Under the pieces are notes generated by a model. That model was given only the letters and a program-made list of their open reading frames with translations. It was not told where the DNA came from and did no database searches. Below, in pieces: positions 8,538-19,073 of a stretch of 52,495 nucleotides of DNA. The position numbers and the translations under genes are program-made. How positions within the stretch are numbered: position 1 is the stretch's first letter; every line of letters begins with the position of its first letter. The DNA is taken from the NCBI GenBank assembly GCA_945921465.1, contig CAMEKS010000005.1, positions 1-52,495 of the forward strand, read 5' to 3'. This DNA is from an uncultured Clostridia bacterium. Lineage in GTDB: Bacteria > Bacillota > Clostridia > Christensenellales > UBA1242.

Positions 8538-8622
8538 GGGAGAGTTCCAGAGCGGCCAAATGGAACAGACTGTAAATCTGTCGTCTCAGACTTCGTTGGT
8601 TCGAATCCAGCCTCTCCCACCA
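8538..8622 (+). tRNA. tRNA-Tyr (GTA)
   Basis: 85 bases including CCA, class II with a long variable arm. Acceptor GGGAGAG pairs with CTCTCCC; the loop CTGTAAA carries GTA. Last gene of the cluster, followed directly by a terminator. Confidence 0.96.
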
Positions 8623-8629
8623 TACTAAC

Positions 8630-8657
8630 AAAAAGCCCTAAAAATAGGGCTTTTTTT
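8630..8657 (+). terminator. Terminator of the tRNA cluster
   Basis: AAAAAGCCCTA - AAAA - TAGGGCTTTTTTT, an 11-bp stem ending in a T-run 8 bases after tRNA-Tyr. Confidence 0.93.
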
Positions 8658-8811
8658 GGTACCAAAAATCGATTAGGTCCATTTGGGGTCCAAAAATTTT
8701 TACACTAAAAAGTGGGCTTTTAATACCCACTTATCTAAAACAACTTTTCTTTCTGACTTTTTGTTAGTTTTACTCTATTAATCTACAGCATCTCCCACCA
8801 GTCTATTAATT

Positions 8812-8842
8812 GCCACAGGCGTAACTTGTGGCTTTTTCTTTT
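8812..8842 (+). terminator. Second terminator-like hairpin downstream of the tRNAs
   Basis: GCCACA (8812-8817) pairs with TGTGGC (8827-8832) and is followed by TTTTTCTTTT. With the CTCCCACCA stretch just before it, this could be the decayed tail of a further tRNA gene. Confidence 0.5.
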
Positions 8843-9149
8843 ATACAAAAAAACACTCAAACAAAGTAATACTATCCCTAGTTTACTTCAGATTAAGTGT
8901 CTATTTTTTATTCAAAATATAGTTCTATCATTGCACTTATTTTTCACTAACAATCTCTATTCGTCAAATAAAGGTTTGATAAAACAATTTAGAAAATAAC
9001 AATACAATCATATTAGAATAATTTACTGAACACAGTTTGCATAACAAATCAGTATACTATATTATCTTATAGTTGATTTATATAAGTAATACATAATATT
9101 TTTCTAATTCATCATATTTTACATCATTACCAGAATTAGTTCCATTGAC

Positions 9150-9227
9150 TTATTCGCTTGACTCCTTATTAGCGCCTTGAGATAAAGAATCAACTTTTTG
9201 CTTATCTAGGATAGTTGCGACATACAT
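9150..9227 (-). pseudogene. Possible C-terminal coding remnant (25 aa)
   Basis: A minus frame starting MYVATILDKQKVDSLSQG and ending KESSE before a TAA. The preceding in-frame residues (YIYILLTL) would make a membrane helix before a polar tail, like the end of a membrane protein, but a stop lies just upstream and no ribosome binding site is seen. It lies downstream of the dCMP deaminase gene. Chance is a real alternative. Confidence 0.15.
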
Positions 9228-9367
9228 CAATGTGAGTAGTATATAAATATATTACAAGCCAAATATTATAACATAATAGCACAAAATCACATTTTCTTTT
9301 CAATAATTTTAATTAAAATTAACTTGCTATCACTACATATCCGAACATAAATCTTTGCTACATTTGC

Positions 9368-9847
9368 TTAAAAGTTAATAGTTATTGATTTGTCGCTAAG
9401 GTTTAGTTGGGTATACTCTACTCCTGCCATTCTTAACAGTCTCTTACTTGCTTTAACCGAATCAGTTTCAGCATATTTGTCGGACAAATAATATACATGT
9501 TTTATGCCAGATTGTATAATCGCTTTAGCACATTCATTGCAAGGGAACAATGCAATATATATCTTTGCGCCCCTTACGGAGGTTGATGCATTAAGTATAG
9601 CATTCAGTTCAGCGTGTACAACATATGGGTATTTGATATCCAAATACTCTCCCTCTCTAGCCCAAGGCAATTCGTCATCGCTGCAGCCATTAGGGAAACC
9701 ATTATACCCTATCCCTATTATTCTATTATTATCGTCTACTATGCACGCCCCAACTTGCGAATTAGGGTCCTTGCTTCGCATACCAGATAATGCGGCTACA
9801 CCCATAAAATATTCATCCCAAGAAATATAATTATCTCTTTTTTTCAT
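9368..9847 (-). CDS. comEB: dCMP deaminase (ComEB-like)
   Basis: Deaminates dCMP to dUMP, feeding thymidylate synthesis. 159 residues, normal length. The zinc site reads HAE at residues 78-80 (His ligand and catalytic Glu) and PCNEC at 102-106 (two Cys ligands), with the N-terminal SWDEYFMGVAAL and DPNSQVGACIVD typical of deoxycytidylate deaminases. It starts 3 bases after plsC stops, so it is co-transcribed with cmk and plsC. The cmk partner links it to pyrimidine nucleotide balance. Confidence 0.95.
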   Translation of the reverse strand: MKKRDNYISWDEYFMGVAALSGMRSKDPNSQVGACIVDDNNRIIGIGYNGFPNGCSDDELPWAREGEYLDIKYPYVVHAELNAILNASTSVRGAKIYIALFPCNECAKAIIQSGIKHVYYLSDKYAETDSVKASKRLLRMAGVEYTQLNLSDKSITINF

Positions 9848-9849
9848 CC

Positions 9850-10455
9850 TTATCTCTCTTTTAATTCATAAATTTTTTTGGATAACAGTTTAGTTCCTTC
9901 TTCTATCAATTCTGGAGTGATTTTATCTCCTTTGACATATCCAAGTTCTTTACTTAGCCAAAATTCTTGACCTACAACCATTTTGTTAAAGCAAAATGGC
10001 CTAAATTTTTTCTTAATATACGCAGGCACAATTGGCGAATCTGTTTTAAGAGCAAATATTATCACACCGCTCTTCAATTCATTTGATTCATCAGATTTTA
10101 GCCTAGTTCCTTCTGGGAAAATACAAACAGCCTTTTCCCGACGCAGCATATCCATCGTTGTCTTAATAGATTTAATATCTGTTGTATTGCGATTAACCGG
10201 ATAAGCACGAAGACACTTACATATATACCCAAAGAATTTATTGTGAAATAATTCTTCTTTTGCCATAAAGTTAAATCTTCGCCTAAATATCCTACTCCAG
10301 ATCACAATAGGGTCTACGCTGCTTTGGTGATTGGTACAAAGAATTACCCTTCCTTTGCGTCTAATATTACGCTTACCAACTATTCTAGTAGGATAAATTA
10401 ATATAAGCGGAATAAAAAATATGATAAGAAGTACAATCTCCCAAAATCTTTTCAT
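9850..10455 (-). CDS. plsC: 1-acyl-sn-glycerol-3-phosphate acyltransferase
   Basis: Acylates lysophosphatidic acid to phosphatidic acid at the inner face of the membrane. 201 residues; hydrophobic N-terminal helix (residues about 5-22), the catalytic NHQSSVD box at 42-48 and FPEGTR at 113-118, which binds the glycerol phosphate. It sits 2 bases after cmk, the usual cmk-plsC pairing of Clostridia. Confidence 0.96.
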   Translation of the reverse strand: MKRFWEIVLLIIFFIPLILIYPTRIVGKRNIRRKGRVILCTNHQSSVDPIVIWSRIFRRRFNFMAKEELFHNKFFGYICKCLRAYPVNRNTTDIKSIKTTMDMLRREKAVCIFPEGTRLKSDESNELKSGVIIFALKTDSPIVPAYIKKKFRPFCFNKMVVGQEFWLSKELGYVKGDKITPELIEEGTKLLSKKIYELKER

Positions 10456-10457
10456 AA

Positions 10458-11129
10458 TTACTTCTCCCCTTCTTTTACTTTATTAATAATTATATTTGAC
10501 ACTTCTTGTGCGGTAATATTGTCTGAGTTGATATATATAGAGTCTGCAGTTCTAATCAGAGGCGAAGTCTCTCTAGTTTGGTCTCTTCGGTCCCTTTCAA
10601 TAATCTCTGCTTCCACCCTAGCCAAATCATCCATATTAAGATGATCTTGATTCTTAGTATCATTAATTCTTCTAATTGCTCTAATTCTCGCAGAAGCATC
10701 TAGATAAAACTTGTACTTGGCATTAGGCAACACCACTGATGTTATATCTCGCCCCTCCATAACTACATCCACAGTTTCTGCTACTTGCCTTTGAATCGAT
10801 GTAATTAATTCTCGCACTTTTGGATAAGCCGAACTAATAGAACAAACATCACTTACTTTGAGACTGTATAACCTGTCTGTAACATCAACACCCTCCAAAT
10901 ATACACGTTGAATTCCATCAATGTACTTTAGCTCAATTCTCACCTGGTCTATACAAGATAGCACATCACGCTCATTATTAGGATCAATATTGTGTTCTAT
11001 CAAATACAAACCAACTGCTCTATACAACGCACCCGTATTAAGATGCAAAATATTAAGTTTGTTTGCCACGATATCACTAACTGTGCTTTTGCCCGAACCA
11101 CTTGGTCCGTCTATTGCAATGTTAATCAT
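10458..11129 (-). CDS. cmk: Cytidylate kinase
   Basis: Phosphorylates CMP and dCMP with ATP. 223 residues, normal. P-loop GPSGSGKS at residues 8-15, LNTGALYRAVG next, EGRDITSVVLPNAKYKFYLDA in the middle, and the lid DLARVEAEIIERDRRDQTR. The gene begins 56 bases after rluB and is followed by plsC and the dCMP deaminase, giving an rluB-cmk-plsC-comEB operon. Confidence 0.97.
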   Translation of the reverse strand: MINIAIDGPSGSGKSTVSDIVANKLNILHLNTGALYRAVGLYLIEHNIDPNNERDVLSCIDQVRIELKYIDGIQRVYLEGVDVTDRLYSLKVSDVCSISSAYPKVRELITSIQRQVAETVDVVMEGRDITSVVLPNAKYKFYLDASARIRAIRRINDTKNQDHLNMDDLARVEAEIIERDRRDQTRETSPLIRTADSIYINSDNITAQEVSNIIINKVKEGEK

Positions 11130-11185
11130 TTCTAACCGCCTAAATAATAATATGCTTACTATATGCCAATAATTTTCTAAATAAA

Positions 11186-11905
11186 TTATCTGCTATTTCC
11201 AAATATTTTGTTCTCTATTTCAGTTTTGCTAAGAGAAATATATTTGCCAACAGGTATATTATCTAGTTTCAAATTACCGATAGCTATCCTCTCTAACGCA
11301 ATAACTGAGTGTCCTATACTATCAAACATTTTCCTAATTTGCCTATTTTTTCCCTCATAAATGGTAATATATCTATAATAATTAGCACCTATTCGCTTAT
11401 CTGTCGTAATCTTGGCAGGCAGAGTAACCTTGCCGTCTATCTCCACTCCACACTCCAACGACTTTTTGTCCTCCACAGACAACGCCTTATTTGTAGTTAT
11501 CTTATATGTCTTGGACACCTTAGTTGTGACCTTTGATGGATGTATTATGCTATTGGCAAAATCCCCATCATTGGTCAGAATTATCAAGCCAGTAGTATCG
11601 TAATCTAATCTGCCCACTGGGAAAACACTAGGGCTGCTAGGAACAAAATCTATAATTAATTTTCTGCCATGTCCATCTGCACAAGAACACAACACACCTC
11701 GTGGTTTGTTAAGTACATAATATACTTTGGATGTAACCGAGTGCAAAATATGACCTCGAAATAGTACTTCATCCCTATCCGATATATCTGTAGCCAAATC
11801 TTTGACGACAACGCCATTTACCCTTACTGCACCACTCAATATTAATTCTTCTACCTTGCGTCTACTTCCCAAACCACAAGACGCCAAAAACTTATTTATT
11901 CTCAT
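11186..11905 (-). CDS. rluB: 23S rRNA pseudouridine synthase (RluB/RsuA family)
   Basis: 239 residues. N-terminal S4 RNA-binding domain (residues 1-60, MRINKFLASCGLGSRRKVEE), then the catalytic domain with YVLNKPRGVLCS and the active-site motif GRLDYDTTGLIILTNDG, Asp101 being catalytic. The ending KNRQIRKMFDSIGHSVIAL is the RsuA/RluB signature. Firmicute members modify 23S rRNA near U2605, but the exact target here is inferred. It heads the cmk operon and follows the dacF terminator. No strong ribosome binding site is seen before its ATG. Confidence 0.93.
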   Translation of the reverse strand: MRINKFLASCGLGSRRKVEELILSGAVRVNGVVVKDLATDISDRDEVLFRGHILHSVTSKVYYVLNKPRGVLCSCADGHGRKLIIDFVPSSPSVFPVGRLDYDTTGLIILTNDGDFANSIIHPSKVTTKVSKTYKITTNKALSVEDKKSLECGVEIDGKVTLPAKITTDKRIGANYYRYITIYEGKNRQIRKMFDSIGHSVIALERIAIGNLKLDNIPVGKYISLSKTEIENKIFGNSR

Positions 11906-11961
11906 TGAATATATTGTATATTAATAAATTAATTATGTCATTTCTTTTTAACCAATTTAGC

Positions 11962-11993
11962 AAAAAAAATGACTTACTATTGAATATAGTAAG
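11962..11993 (-). terminator. Terminator of the ytfI-gerW-dacF operon
   Basis: 8-bp stem (CTTACTAT 11973-11980, ATAGTAAG 11986-11993) followed on the minus strand by TCATTTTTTTT. Confidence 0.85.
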
Positions 11994-12084
11994 CCACATT
12001 ATTGCCAGTTTCAAAAGATTAGAAGTGTTTTTTATTTGTCTGTATGTTACTTCACTTTTTGATTTTTAAGCGACATAATAATTT

Positions 12085-13227
12085 TTACTGCCACCTTAAT
12101 ATAATCTCATCCAAAATATGCTTAATATCAATATTCTTAGTACTATCTATCGCATAAATATCGTCAGTAAAAATAGGTTCGCCATCAAAGCATACATAGA
12201 CTTTACCTATAGCCGAATTTAACTCAACTGGCGCATCGATGCTATCTGGTATATCATATTTGACAGAATATCTAGATTTGTCTTCTATTCTAATTGCCTT
12301 AGAATATTCCTTAATTGATACTAAGCTTACTTTATTCTTATCTCCATTGTTAACCGTCACATCTGCAACATATGCATAAGGTGATACAAACTCCTTAACT
12401 TCGTATTCTGCAAGTGCCAACTCAGTCAACCTCTTACATTCATCAAACATAGGACCACAATTAAGGACAACCGACACAATACGCATACCATTTTCTTCGT
12501 GTGCATTGACTAAGCATCTACCAGCATTATCAGTAAACCCCGTCTTGACACCAACACAATTATCCATACTAAATAATAATTTATTTTTATGTTTTAGATA
12601 TCTATCATTAGTGACGCCATTACCCGAGATTATTGCCCTCTTAGTAGATACAATTTCACGAAATTTTTCATTATCCAAGGCATAGTTTGTAATAACAGCC
12701 AAATCATATGCTGTAGTATAATGTGTATCACTATCCAATCCATGTGGATTATCAAAGTGAGTATTACTAAGTCCTAATTTGGATGGAAGTTCATTCATCT
12801 TAGTCATAAAATTGTCATAACCAAAATGCTCTGCAATAGCTACCGCACAATCATTACCACTAGCCAAAATAAGCCCAAGAAGCAAATCATTCATAGACAT
12901 CATCTCTCCTTCTTGCAAATATATGCTAGTGCCTTCTATACCTATAGCATTATCAGATACTCTAAATGGAGTATCAAAATCAATAGTATTCTCAATAGCC
13001 ACAATAGCAGTTACAATCTTAGTCGTACTAGCCATTGCCAGTCGTTGATCCGAATTGTGTGAATATAGCAAAGTATTAGTATAACCTTCAATTACTGCCA
13101 TAGCCTTAGCTGAAGAGGCAATATCTGTATTATTAGCAAATATAATATTTGTCACATTATATATACTTATTGTCAGTACTACCATAGTTAATAGCAATAT
13201 TGATAATTTTTTTGACATTTTATACAT
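12085..13227 (-). CDS. dacF: D-alanyl-D-alanine carboxypeptidase (DacF/DacB-like, S11)
   Basis: Penicillin-binding protein that trims the terminal D-Ala of peptidoglycan stem peptides outside the cell. 380 residues: signal peptide/anchor at 1-31, catalytic STTK at 67-70, SGN at 123-125, KTG at 228-230, then a C-terminal beta domain. It begins 2 bases after gerW stops, so it belongs to the sporulation-linked ytfI-gerW-dacF set and probably modifies the spore cortex like Bacillus DacF/DacB. A vegetative PBP5 role cannot be excluded. A TGA/TAA-spaced GGAG lies 13 bases before the ATG. Confidence 0.94.
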   Translation of the reverse strand: MYKMSKKLSILLLTMVVLTISIYNVTNIIFANNTDIASSAKAMAVIEGYTNTLLYSHNSDQRLAMASTTKIVTAIVAIENTIDFDTPFRVSDNAIGIEGTSIYLQEGEMMSMNDLLLGLILASGNDCAVAIAEHFGYDNFMTKMNELPSKLGLSNTHFDNPHGLDSDTHYTTAYDLAVITNYALDNEKFREIVSTKRAIISGNGVTNDRYLKHKNKLLFSMDNCVGVKTGFTDNAGRCLVNAHEENGMRIVSVVLNCGPMFDECKRLTELALAEYEVKEFVSPYAYVADVTVNNGDKNKVSLVSIKEYSKAIRIEDKSRYSVKYDIPDSIDAPVELNSAIGKVYVCFDGEPIFTDDIYAIDSTKNIDIKHILDEIILRWQ

Positions 13228-13229
13228 TT

Positions 13230-13595
13230 TTATTCTACATCTCCTTTGTGATTAATAATGTCCTTAAATGTGTCTAGAATGTCGCTAATAGGAAAACCCG
13301 CACCCACAGAGATATACTTAACATTATCACCTACAATTGTAAGCAATCCTATCGGAGAATAACTAATACCTGTGCCACTGACCCCTGCCAAAGAATCTGT
13401 AATACATTTGTGTTTTTGTCGACCATTATCAACGTCACAACCACCACTAATCAGTCCCATAGTAAGTTTACAAATCGGTACTATAATTATTTTGTCGCCT
13501 ACAATTATGGGCTGTCCAATAATAGAAGAAGTATCTAATATATCACTTAGCGAGTCAATCGTATTTGTTATTAAATTATCAATACTGTTTCCCAT
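13230..13595 (-). CDS. gerW: GerW (YtfJ) family spore protein
   Basis: 121 residues. The central part (IVGDKIIIVPICKLTMGLISGGCD ... GTGISYSPIGLLTIVGDNVKYISV, shown in parts) is the conserved GerW/YtfJ core, and the N-terminus carries the usual STNSIDNLI-type helix (MGNSIDNLITNTIDS). In Bacillus GerW is a spore protein needed for germination with some nutrients. The start is the ATG at 13595, because a TTG six codons upstream would place the ribosome binding site AGAGGA inside the gene. It overlaps ytfI and abuts dacF. Confidence 0.93.
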   Translation of the reverse strand: MGNSIDNLITNTIDSLSDILDTSSIIGQPIIVGDKIIIVPICKLTMGLISGGCDVDNGRQKHKCITDSLAGVSGTGISYSPIGLLTIVGDNVKYISVGAGFPISDILDTFKDIINHKGDVE

Positions 13596-14133
13596 ATTTA
13601 TATTTCCTCTCAAATATTGTTTTTATAACCGCCCATATCACATCTAGTAAACTTATTACTACTCTTGCATTTAGGCAAATTGTTAAATTATTTGTGTCAA
13701 ATCCTGTATATTGATTTTGATAAATTATCACATCAGATTGATTTCGCCTAATCTTATAAAATATTATAGATAACAATGTGGCGATTGCAGAATTAAACAA
13801 AACTGCAACATCTGGTCTAGTACAATTAACAGTTATATTCGAATTAATATAATCAATATAAAGATAATTTATAATATTGTTTTTTAGATTGTTAATAAAT
13901 GAAACTGTTTTCGAGTCTATTTTTAATCTCCAAGATTTCTTCTTTTTTCGACCTCTAAAATCTATACCATTTCTCGCAATTTTTAATTCAAAGAAAATAA
14001 TCGGTATAGCGAAAAGTTTTATAATTATCATTCCATAATTTTTTTTTAAGTCATATTCAATGCTTATATCGATAATTAATCCAATTACAAAAATAAAAAT
14101 TAAAGACGCTATTATTATAATCAACCAGTTCAT
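13579..14133 (-). CDS. ytfI: DUF2953 membrane protein (YtfI-like)
   Basis: 184 residues. N-terminal membrane segment (residues 2-21, NWLIIIIASLIFIFVIGLII), basic middle with FRGRKKKKSWRL, and a later hydrophobic helix (ATLLSIIFYKI). The N-terminal helix, the basic region and the overlap with gerW match ytfI-ytfJ of Bacillus. An upstream TTG would add 38 residues, but that stretch lies across the dnaJ terminator, so the internal ATG with AGAGA nearby is chosen. Function unknown; co-expression with gerW suggests sporulation. Confidence 0.75.
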   Translation of the reverse strand: MNWLIIIIASLIFIFVIGLIIDISIEYDLKKNYGMIIIKLFAIPIIFFELKIARNGIDFRGRKKKKSWRLKIDSKTVSFINNLKNNIINYLYIDYINSNITVNCTRPDVAVLFNSAIATLLSIIFYKIRRNQSDVIIYQNQYTGFDTNNLTICLNARVVISLLDVIWAVIKTIFERKYKYGKQY

Positions 14134-14177
14134 ATATATATTCTCTGCAATTATGTTCAAAACTATGTAAACGGCAA

Positions 14178-14222
14178 CAAAAAAAGACTTAAGATGACAC
14201 AATTTAATGCATCTACTTAAGT
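14178..14222 (-). terminator. Terminator of the hrcA-grpE-dnaK-dnaJ operon
   Basis: On the minus strand GACTTAAG-TAGATG pairs with CAT-CTTAAGTC across an AT loop (14188-14222) and is followed by TTTTTTTGTTG. It lies 33 bases after dnaJ. Confidence 0.88.
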
Positions 14223-14254
14223 CTATATAGTAATAAAACGACTTCAATGCTTTA

Positions 14255-15412
14255 TTATTTTACACTATCCAAGTCTTTTAAGTATGACTTATATCTAGCA
14301 AAACTACTCTCTGGAATTGAATTGATTAGAGTATCCAAAATCTTTTTATCTTCTCTACTTAATGTTTTAGGACTTTCGGCAACTATTGTTACTAACAGGT
14401 CGCCATAAACATTCCCATTAAGATTCTTAATACCCTTACCCTTAATCTTGAATACTGTATTAGACTGAGTTAATTCTGGAATTTTAAGAGTTGTATAACC
14501 ATCTGCTAGAGGGACATCAATCTCGCCGCCGCGAATTAATGTATAGAATGGAACATAGATTTTAATCTTAAGATCATATCCATCACGCTCTAACAATTTG
14601 TGATCTTTGATATTAACAATAATATGCAGATCACCGTTAGCACCGCCACGTCGTCCTGCATTGCCACTTCCTCTAACTGTTATAACTTGGTGATTATCAA
14701 TTCCTGCTGGGATGTTAATTGATATTACCTTGTTTACTTTCTTAATACCTGCACCACCACACTCTGAGCATTTAACCTTGATTGATTTGCCAGTTCCATT
14801 ACAGTCTTTGCATACGCCCTGCCTAACCATTCTTCCAAAAAGTGTATTCTCGGTATAAGTAGCGATACCGGTACCTTTGCAAGTAGAACATGTTGTATAC
14901 TCTGTTCCGCCTTTTGCACCCGTACCATTGCAGCTAGAACATTGTTCTTGTCTAGTTATAGTTATATCCTTCTTACAACCTAGCACTGCTTCCTTAAATG
15001 TTAAATTGATCTGAACTTGCAAGTCCTCGCCGCGAACTGCACTGCTAGACCTAGTTGTACTACCTCCGCCAAATCCTCCGCCAAACATATTAAAGATGTC
15101 ATCAAAATCGAATCCGCCAAAACCAGAACTGCTAAATCCGTTTTGACTAAAGCCTCCAAAGCCGGCCCCGCCGCTATTGCCGCCAAAGAAACCGCCATTA
15201 GGATCCCCATATTTGTCATAATTGCTACGCTTAGTCTTATCGGACAACACCTCGTACGCTTCATTTACATCCTTAAACTTTTCGGCAGCACCAGCTTCCT
15301 TATTAATATCTGGGTGATATTTCTTTGCCATTCGCCTGTATGCAGATTTGATTTCATCATCACTGGCCGATTTGTCTACGCCCAATATCTCATAGTAATT
15401 CTTATTAGCCAT
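14255..15412 (-). CDS. dnaJ: Chaperone DnaJ
   Basis: Hsp40 co-chaperone that delivers unfolded substrate to DnaK and stimulates its ATPase. 385 residues: J domain 1-68 with HPD at 33-35, Gly/Phe-rich linker about 70-125, four zinc repeats ([32 protein letters not shown], about 148-215) and the C-terminal substrate-binding/dimer domain. The G/F linker contains many short GGF repeats, making the DNA locally GC-rich. It lies 102 bases after dnaK with a hairpin in between. Confidence 0.98.
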   Translation of the reverse strand: MANKNYYEILGVDKSASDDEIKSAYRRMAKKYHPDINKEAGAAEKFKDVNEAYEVLSDKTKRSNYDKYGDPNGGFFGGNSGGAGFGGFSQNGFSSSGFGGFDFDDIFNMFGGGFGGGSTTRSSSAVRGEDLQVQINLTFKEAVLGCKKDITITRQEQCSSCNGTGAKGGTEYTTCSTCKGTGIATYTENTLFGRMVRQGVCKDCNGTGKSIKVKCSECGGAGIKKVNKVISINIPAGIDNHQVITVRGSGNAGRRGGANGDLHIIVNIKDHKLLERDGYDLKIKIYVPFYTLIRGGEIDVPLADGYTTLKIPELTQSNTVFKIKGKGIKNLNGNVYGDLLVTIVAESPKTLSREDKKILDTLINSIPESSFARYKSYLKDLDSVK

Positions 15413-15459
15413 TATATTATCCTTATACTAAATAATTAGTTTTTTAGTTACTTAAAGAA

Positions 15460-15507
15460 ACAAAAGTGTGCGTACCAAATTTTCTAGCTTTGATACGCAT
15501 CTTTTGT
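15460..15507 (-). terminator. Hairpin between dnaK and dnaJ (attenuator or processing site)
   Basis: ACAAAAG and TGCGTA (15460-15473) pair with TACGCA and CTTTTGT (15494-15507) with small internal mismatches and AT loop. On the minus strand a modest T-rich stretch (GTTTCTTT) follows. It begins 7 bases after dnaK and could lower dnaJ expression or protect the dnaK mRNA end. Confidence 0.65.
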
Positions 15508-15514
15508 AAATAGA

Positions 15515-17362
<1,848 letters not shown>

Positions 17363-17399
17363 TTATATTTTCCATTTCTATTCTACTTAGTGTTATATA

Positions 17400-17903
17400 C
17401 TAATTCAATCTATTAACCTTAACTGTAGAATGTCTAATAACTTTATCTCCTAACATAAAGCCACTCTGATATTCTTCTAATACAGTATCGTCTGGATATG
17501 CTTCGTCCTTGCCAACCAATACCGCATTGTGCAGATTAGGGTCAAATACTTTGCCCAAGCAATCAATCTTATGAACATTCAACTCGTTCAAAGCTTTCAT
17601 CATTTGATTATATATCAAATCAATTCCGCTAAGCACCGCATCGTCTGTTATATTAGATTTTGCTTGATTAAAACTATCTATTGCTGGCAGCAATTTCTCT
17701 ACTGTAACAGCAATGCCGTTATTGTAACTAGTTGTTGCGATTTCGGCATTTCTTCGCTTATAGTTCTCAAACTCTGCTTTGATCCTTTGTGCCAACTCTA
17801 GATATTCACTTTCTTTAGACTTCGCCTCAACATTTTCTAACTTCGTTTCCTCAGCCTTATTCTCCGATTTTTCGTCAATGTGTTTCTTATCTTTGTCTTT
17901 CAT
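17400..17903 (-). CDS. grpE: Nucleotide exchange factor GrpE
   Basis: Releases ADP from DnaK. 167 residues: acidic/basic N-terminal coiled coil (residues about 1-60, KAEETKLENVEAKSKES), central NYKRRN, and the beta-wing end with KVFDPNLHNAVL and YQSGFMLGDKVIRHSTVKVN, the GrpE signature. It overlaps the hrcA stop by 4 bases (translational coupling). Confidence 0.97.
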   Translation of the reverse strand: MKDKDKKHIDEKSENKAEETKLENVEAKSKESEYLELAQRIKAEFENYKRRNAEIATTSYNNGIAVTVEKLLPAIDSFNQAKSNITDDAVLSGIDLIYNQMMKALNELNVHKIDCLGKVFDPNLHNAVLVGKDEAYPDDTVLEEYQSGFMLGDKVIRHSTVKVNRLN

Positions 17904-18979
17904 TTCTTAGCATCATCTCCCTTTTTCTTTGCTTCCGAATTAAGTTCGTCAGTAATATATTTTAGCACAGATGCAATCTTGGCATAGTCCATTCGTTCTG
18001 GACCTACAACACCAATACTCGCCATTATACCATCGGATAGGCTATAATTGGCTTTGATTATGCTATACTCGTTCATATCCTCACTCTTATTCTCGTCTCC
18101 GATAGAGAATACCAATTCACTCTTATCATTATTGTCTATATTTTCAATAATCTTGGTTATTTTCTCCTCATTCTCTATCACATTGAGGAATTTTTTTGCC
18201 GAATCTATATCTTTGTATTCTGGCGAATCAAGCAACTTGGTTGTATTGCCAAGTTTGTAACTACGAGTCTTGTTAATAGCAAAATCTTTAAGTATTTGTG
18301 TCAAACTAAGGAATAAATCTTGGAAATAATTAAGTTGATTATTAAATATTCTAATATATTCGTCGTAATTATCTAATATATCCTTAATCTTCTTGTTGCT
18401 TAGATTTTTAGTTAAAAACTTACTTGCATCTTTGCAATTATCTTCGGTTATCTCTTCTCTCAATTGGAAAGTGTTGTTAATAATTCCTGCATTGGTCTTA
18501 ACCAACATCAATGCCTCACCAGTAATAATAGGAATTATATTAATAGCTTCGATTGTTAAAGTTTTATAATTGGATAGTTGCACAAATGTTGGATACTGAA
18601 CAACTTCATTTATCTTCTTGGCCAGTGTGTCTACCACTTCCTTCAAATTAGATGTACGAGTCTTAAACTTATCTTCTACCAACGAAATATTTTCAAAATT
18701 AAGCGCATCATTACTTATTATTGTATCTACATAATATCTATACGCTTTGGTTGTTGGCACTCTTCCACCACTGGTATACAACTGCCTAAGGTATCCCATT
18801 TCTTCTAGTGCATTTAGCTCATTCCGAAGAGTCGCACTGGATAGCGTAGTAAATATATTGGTCTGAACACGCTCGCTGGTTATTGGAGACGCATTCTCTA
18901 TATAATTCTCTACAGCACTAAGAAGCAACTGTTTTTTTCGTTCATTCAACTTAAAATCTGTTGTTGTAATTTCCTTCAC
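17900..18979 (-). CDS. hrcA: Heat-inducible transcription repressor HrcA
   Basis: Represses its own operon by binding CIRCE and needs GroEL for activity. 359 residues: N-terminal winged helix (LNERKKQLLLSAVENYIENASPITSERV in parts, then LSSATLRNELNALEEMGYL), GAF-like middle, and C-terminal GVVGPERMDYAKIASVLKYI. A GTG at 19021 opens the same frame but lies inside the CIRCE element and at the predicted transcription start. The chosen start is the GTG at 18979 with AAGGGAG 7 bases upstream. It is first in hrcA-grpE-dnaK-dnaJ. Confidence 0.96.
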   Translation of the reverse strand: MKEITTTDFKLNERKKQLLLSAVENYIENASPITSERVQTNIFTTLSSATLRNELNALEEMGYLRQLYTSGGRVPTTKAYRYYVDTIISNDALNFENISLVEDKFKTRTSNLKEVVDTLAKKINEVVQYPTFVQLSNYKTLTIEAINIIPIITGEALMLVKTNAGIINNTFQLREEITEDNCKDASKFLTKNLSNKKIKDILDNYDEYIRIFNNQLNYFQDLFLSLTQILKDFAINKTRSYKLGNTTKLLDSPEYKDIDSAKKFLNVIENEEKITKIIENIDNNDKSELVFSIGDENKSEDMNEYSIIKANYSLSDGIMASIGVVGPERMDYAKIASVLKYITDELNSEAKKKGDDAKK

Positions 18980-19014
18980 AATTTCTCCCTTTTGGCACTT
19001 TATGATTTTAATTG

Positions 19015-19041
19015 TTAGCACTCTTTAACCTTAAGTGCTAA
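19015..19041. promoter_or_regulatory. CIRCE operator
   Basis: TTAGCACTC (19015-19023), nine bases, AAGTGCTAA (19033-19041); consensus is TTAGCACTC-N9-GAGTGCTAA, one mismatch. It covers the predicted transcription start, so HrcA bound here would block the operon. Confidence 0.97.
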
Positions 19042-19044
19042 TTA

Positions 19045-19073
19045 ATTATATGCATATTATACGAATAAGTCAA
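19045..19073 (-). promoter_or_regulatory. Sigma-A promoter of the hrcA operon
   Basis: Minus strand TTGACT (19068-19073), 17-base spacer, TATAAT (19045-19050). The -10 box is four bases from CIRCE. Confidence 0.92.

Larger units (their letters stand above)
8658..9367. other. Intergenic region with two hairpins and possible gene debris
   Basis: 710 bases with no confident gene. It holds a hairpin at about 8707-8733 (AAGTGGG with CCCACTT), a short copy of a tRNA-Tyr-like 3' end (TCTCCCACCA near 8791), a second terminator-like hairpin, and a possible C-terminal coding fragment near 9150-9227. The rest is AT-rich without visible signals. Confidence 0.4.

Noticed and set aside
8468-8708. Open frames across tRNA-Tyr on both strands
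   Set aside because: They run through the tRNA and its terminator; not protein genes.
8791-8800. A seventh tRNA gene suggested by TCTCCCACCA after tRNA-Tyr
   Set aside because: Only a 3'-end-like word is present; no D-arm, anticodon arm or T-arm can be formed upstream.
14134-14247. N-terminal extension of YtfI from a TTG
   Set aside because: The extension would be encoded by the dnaJ terminator hairpin and has no ribosome binding site.
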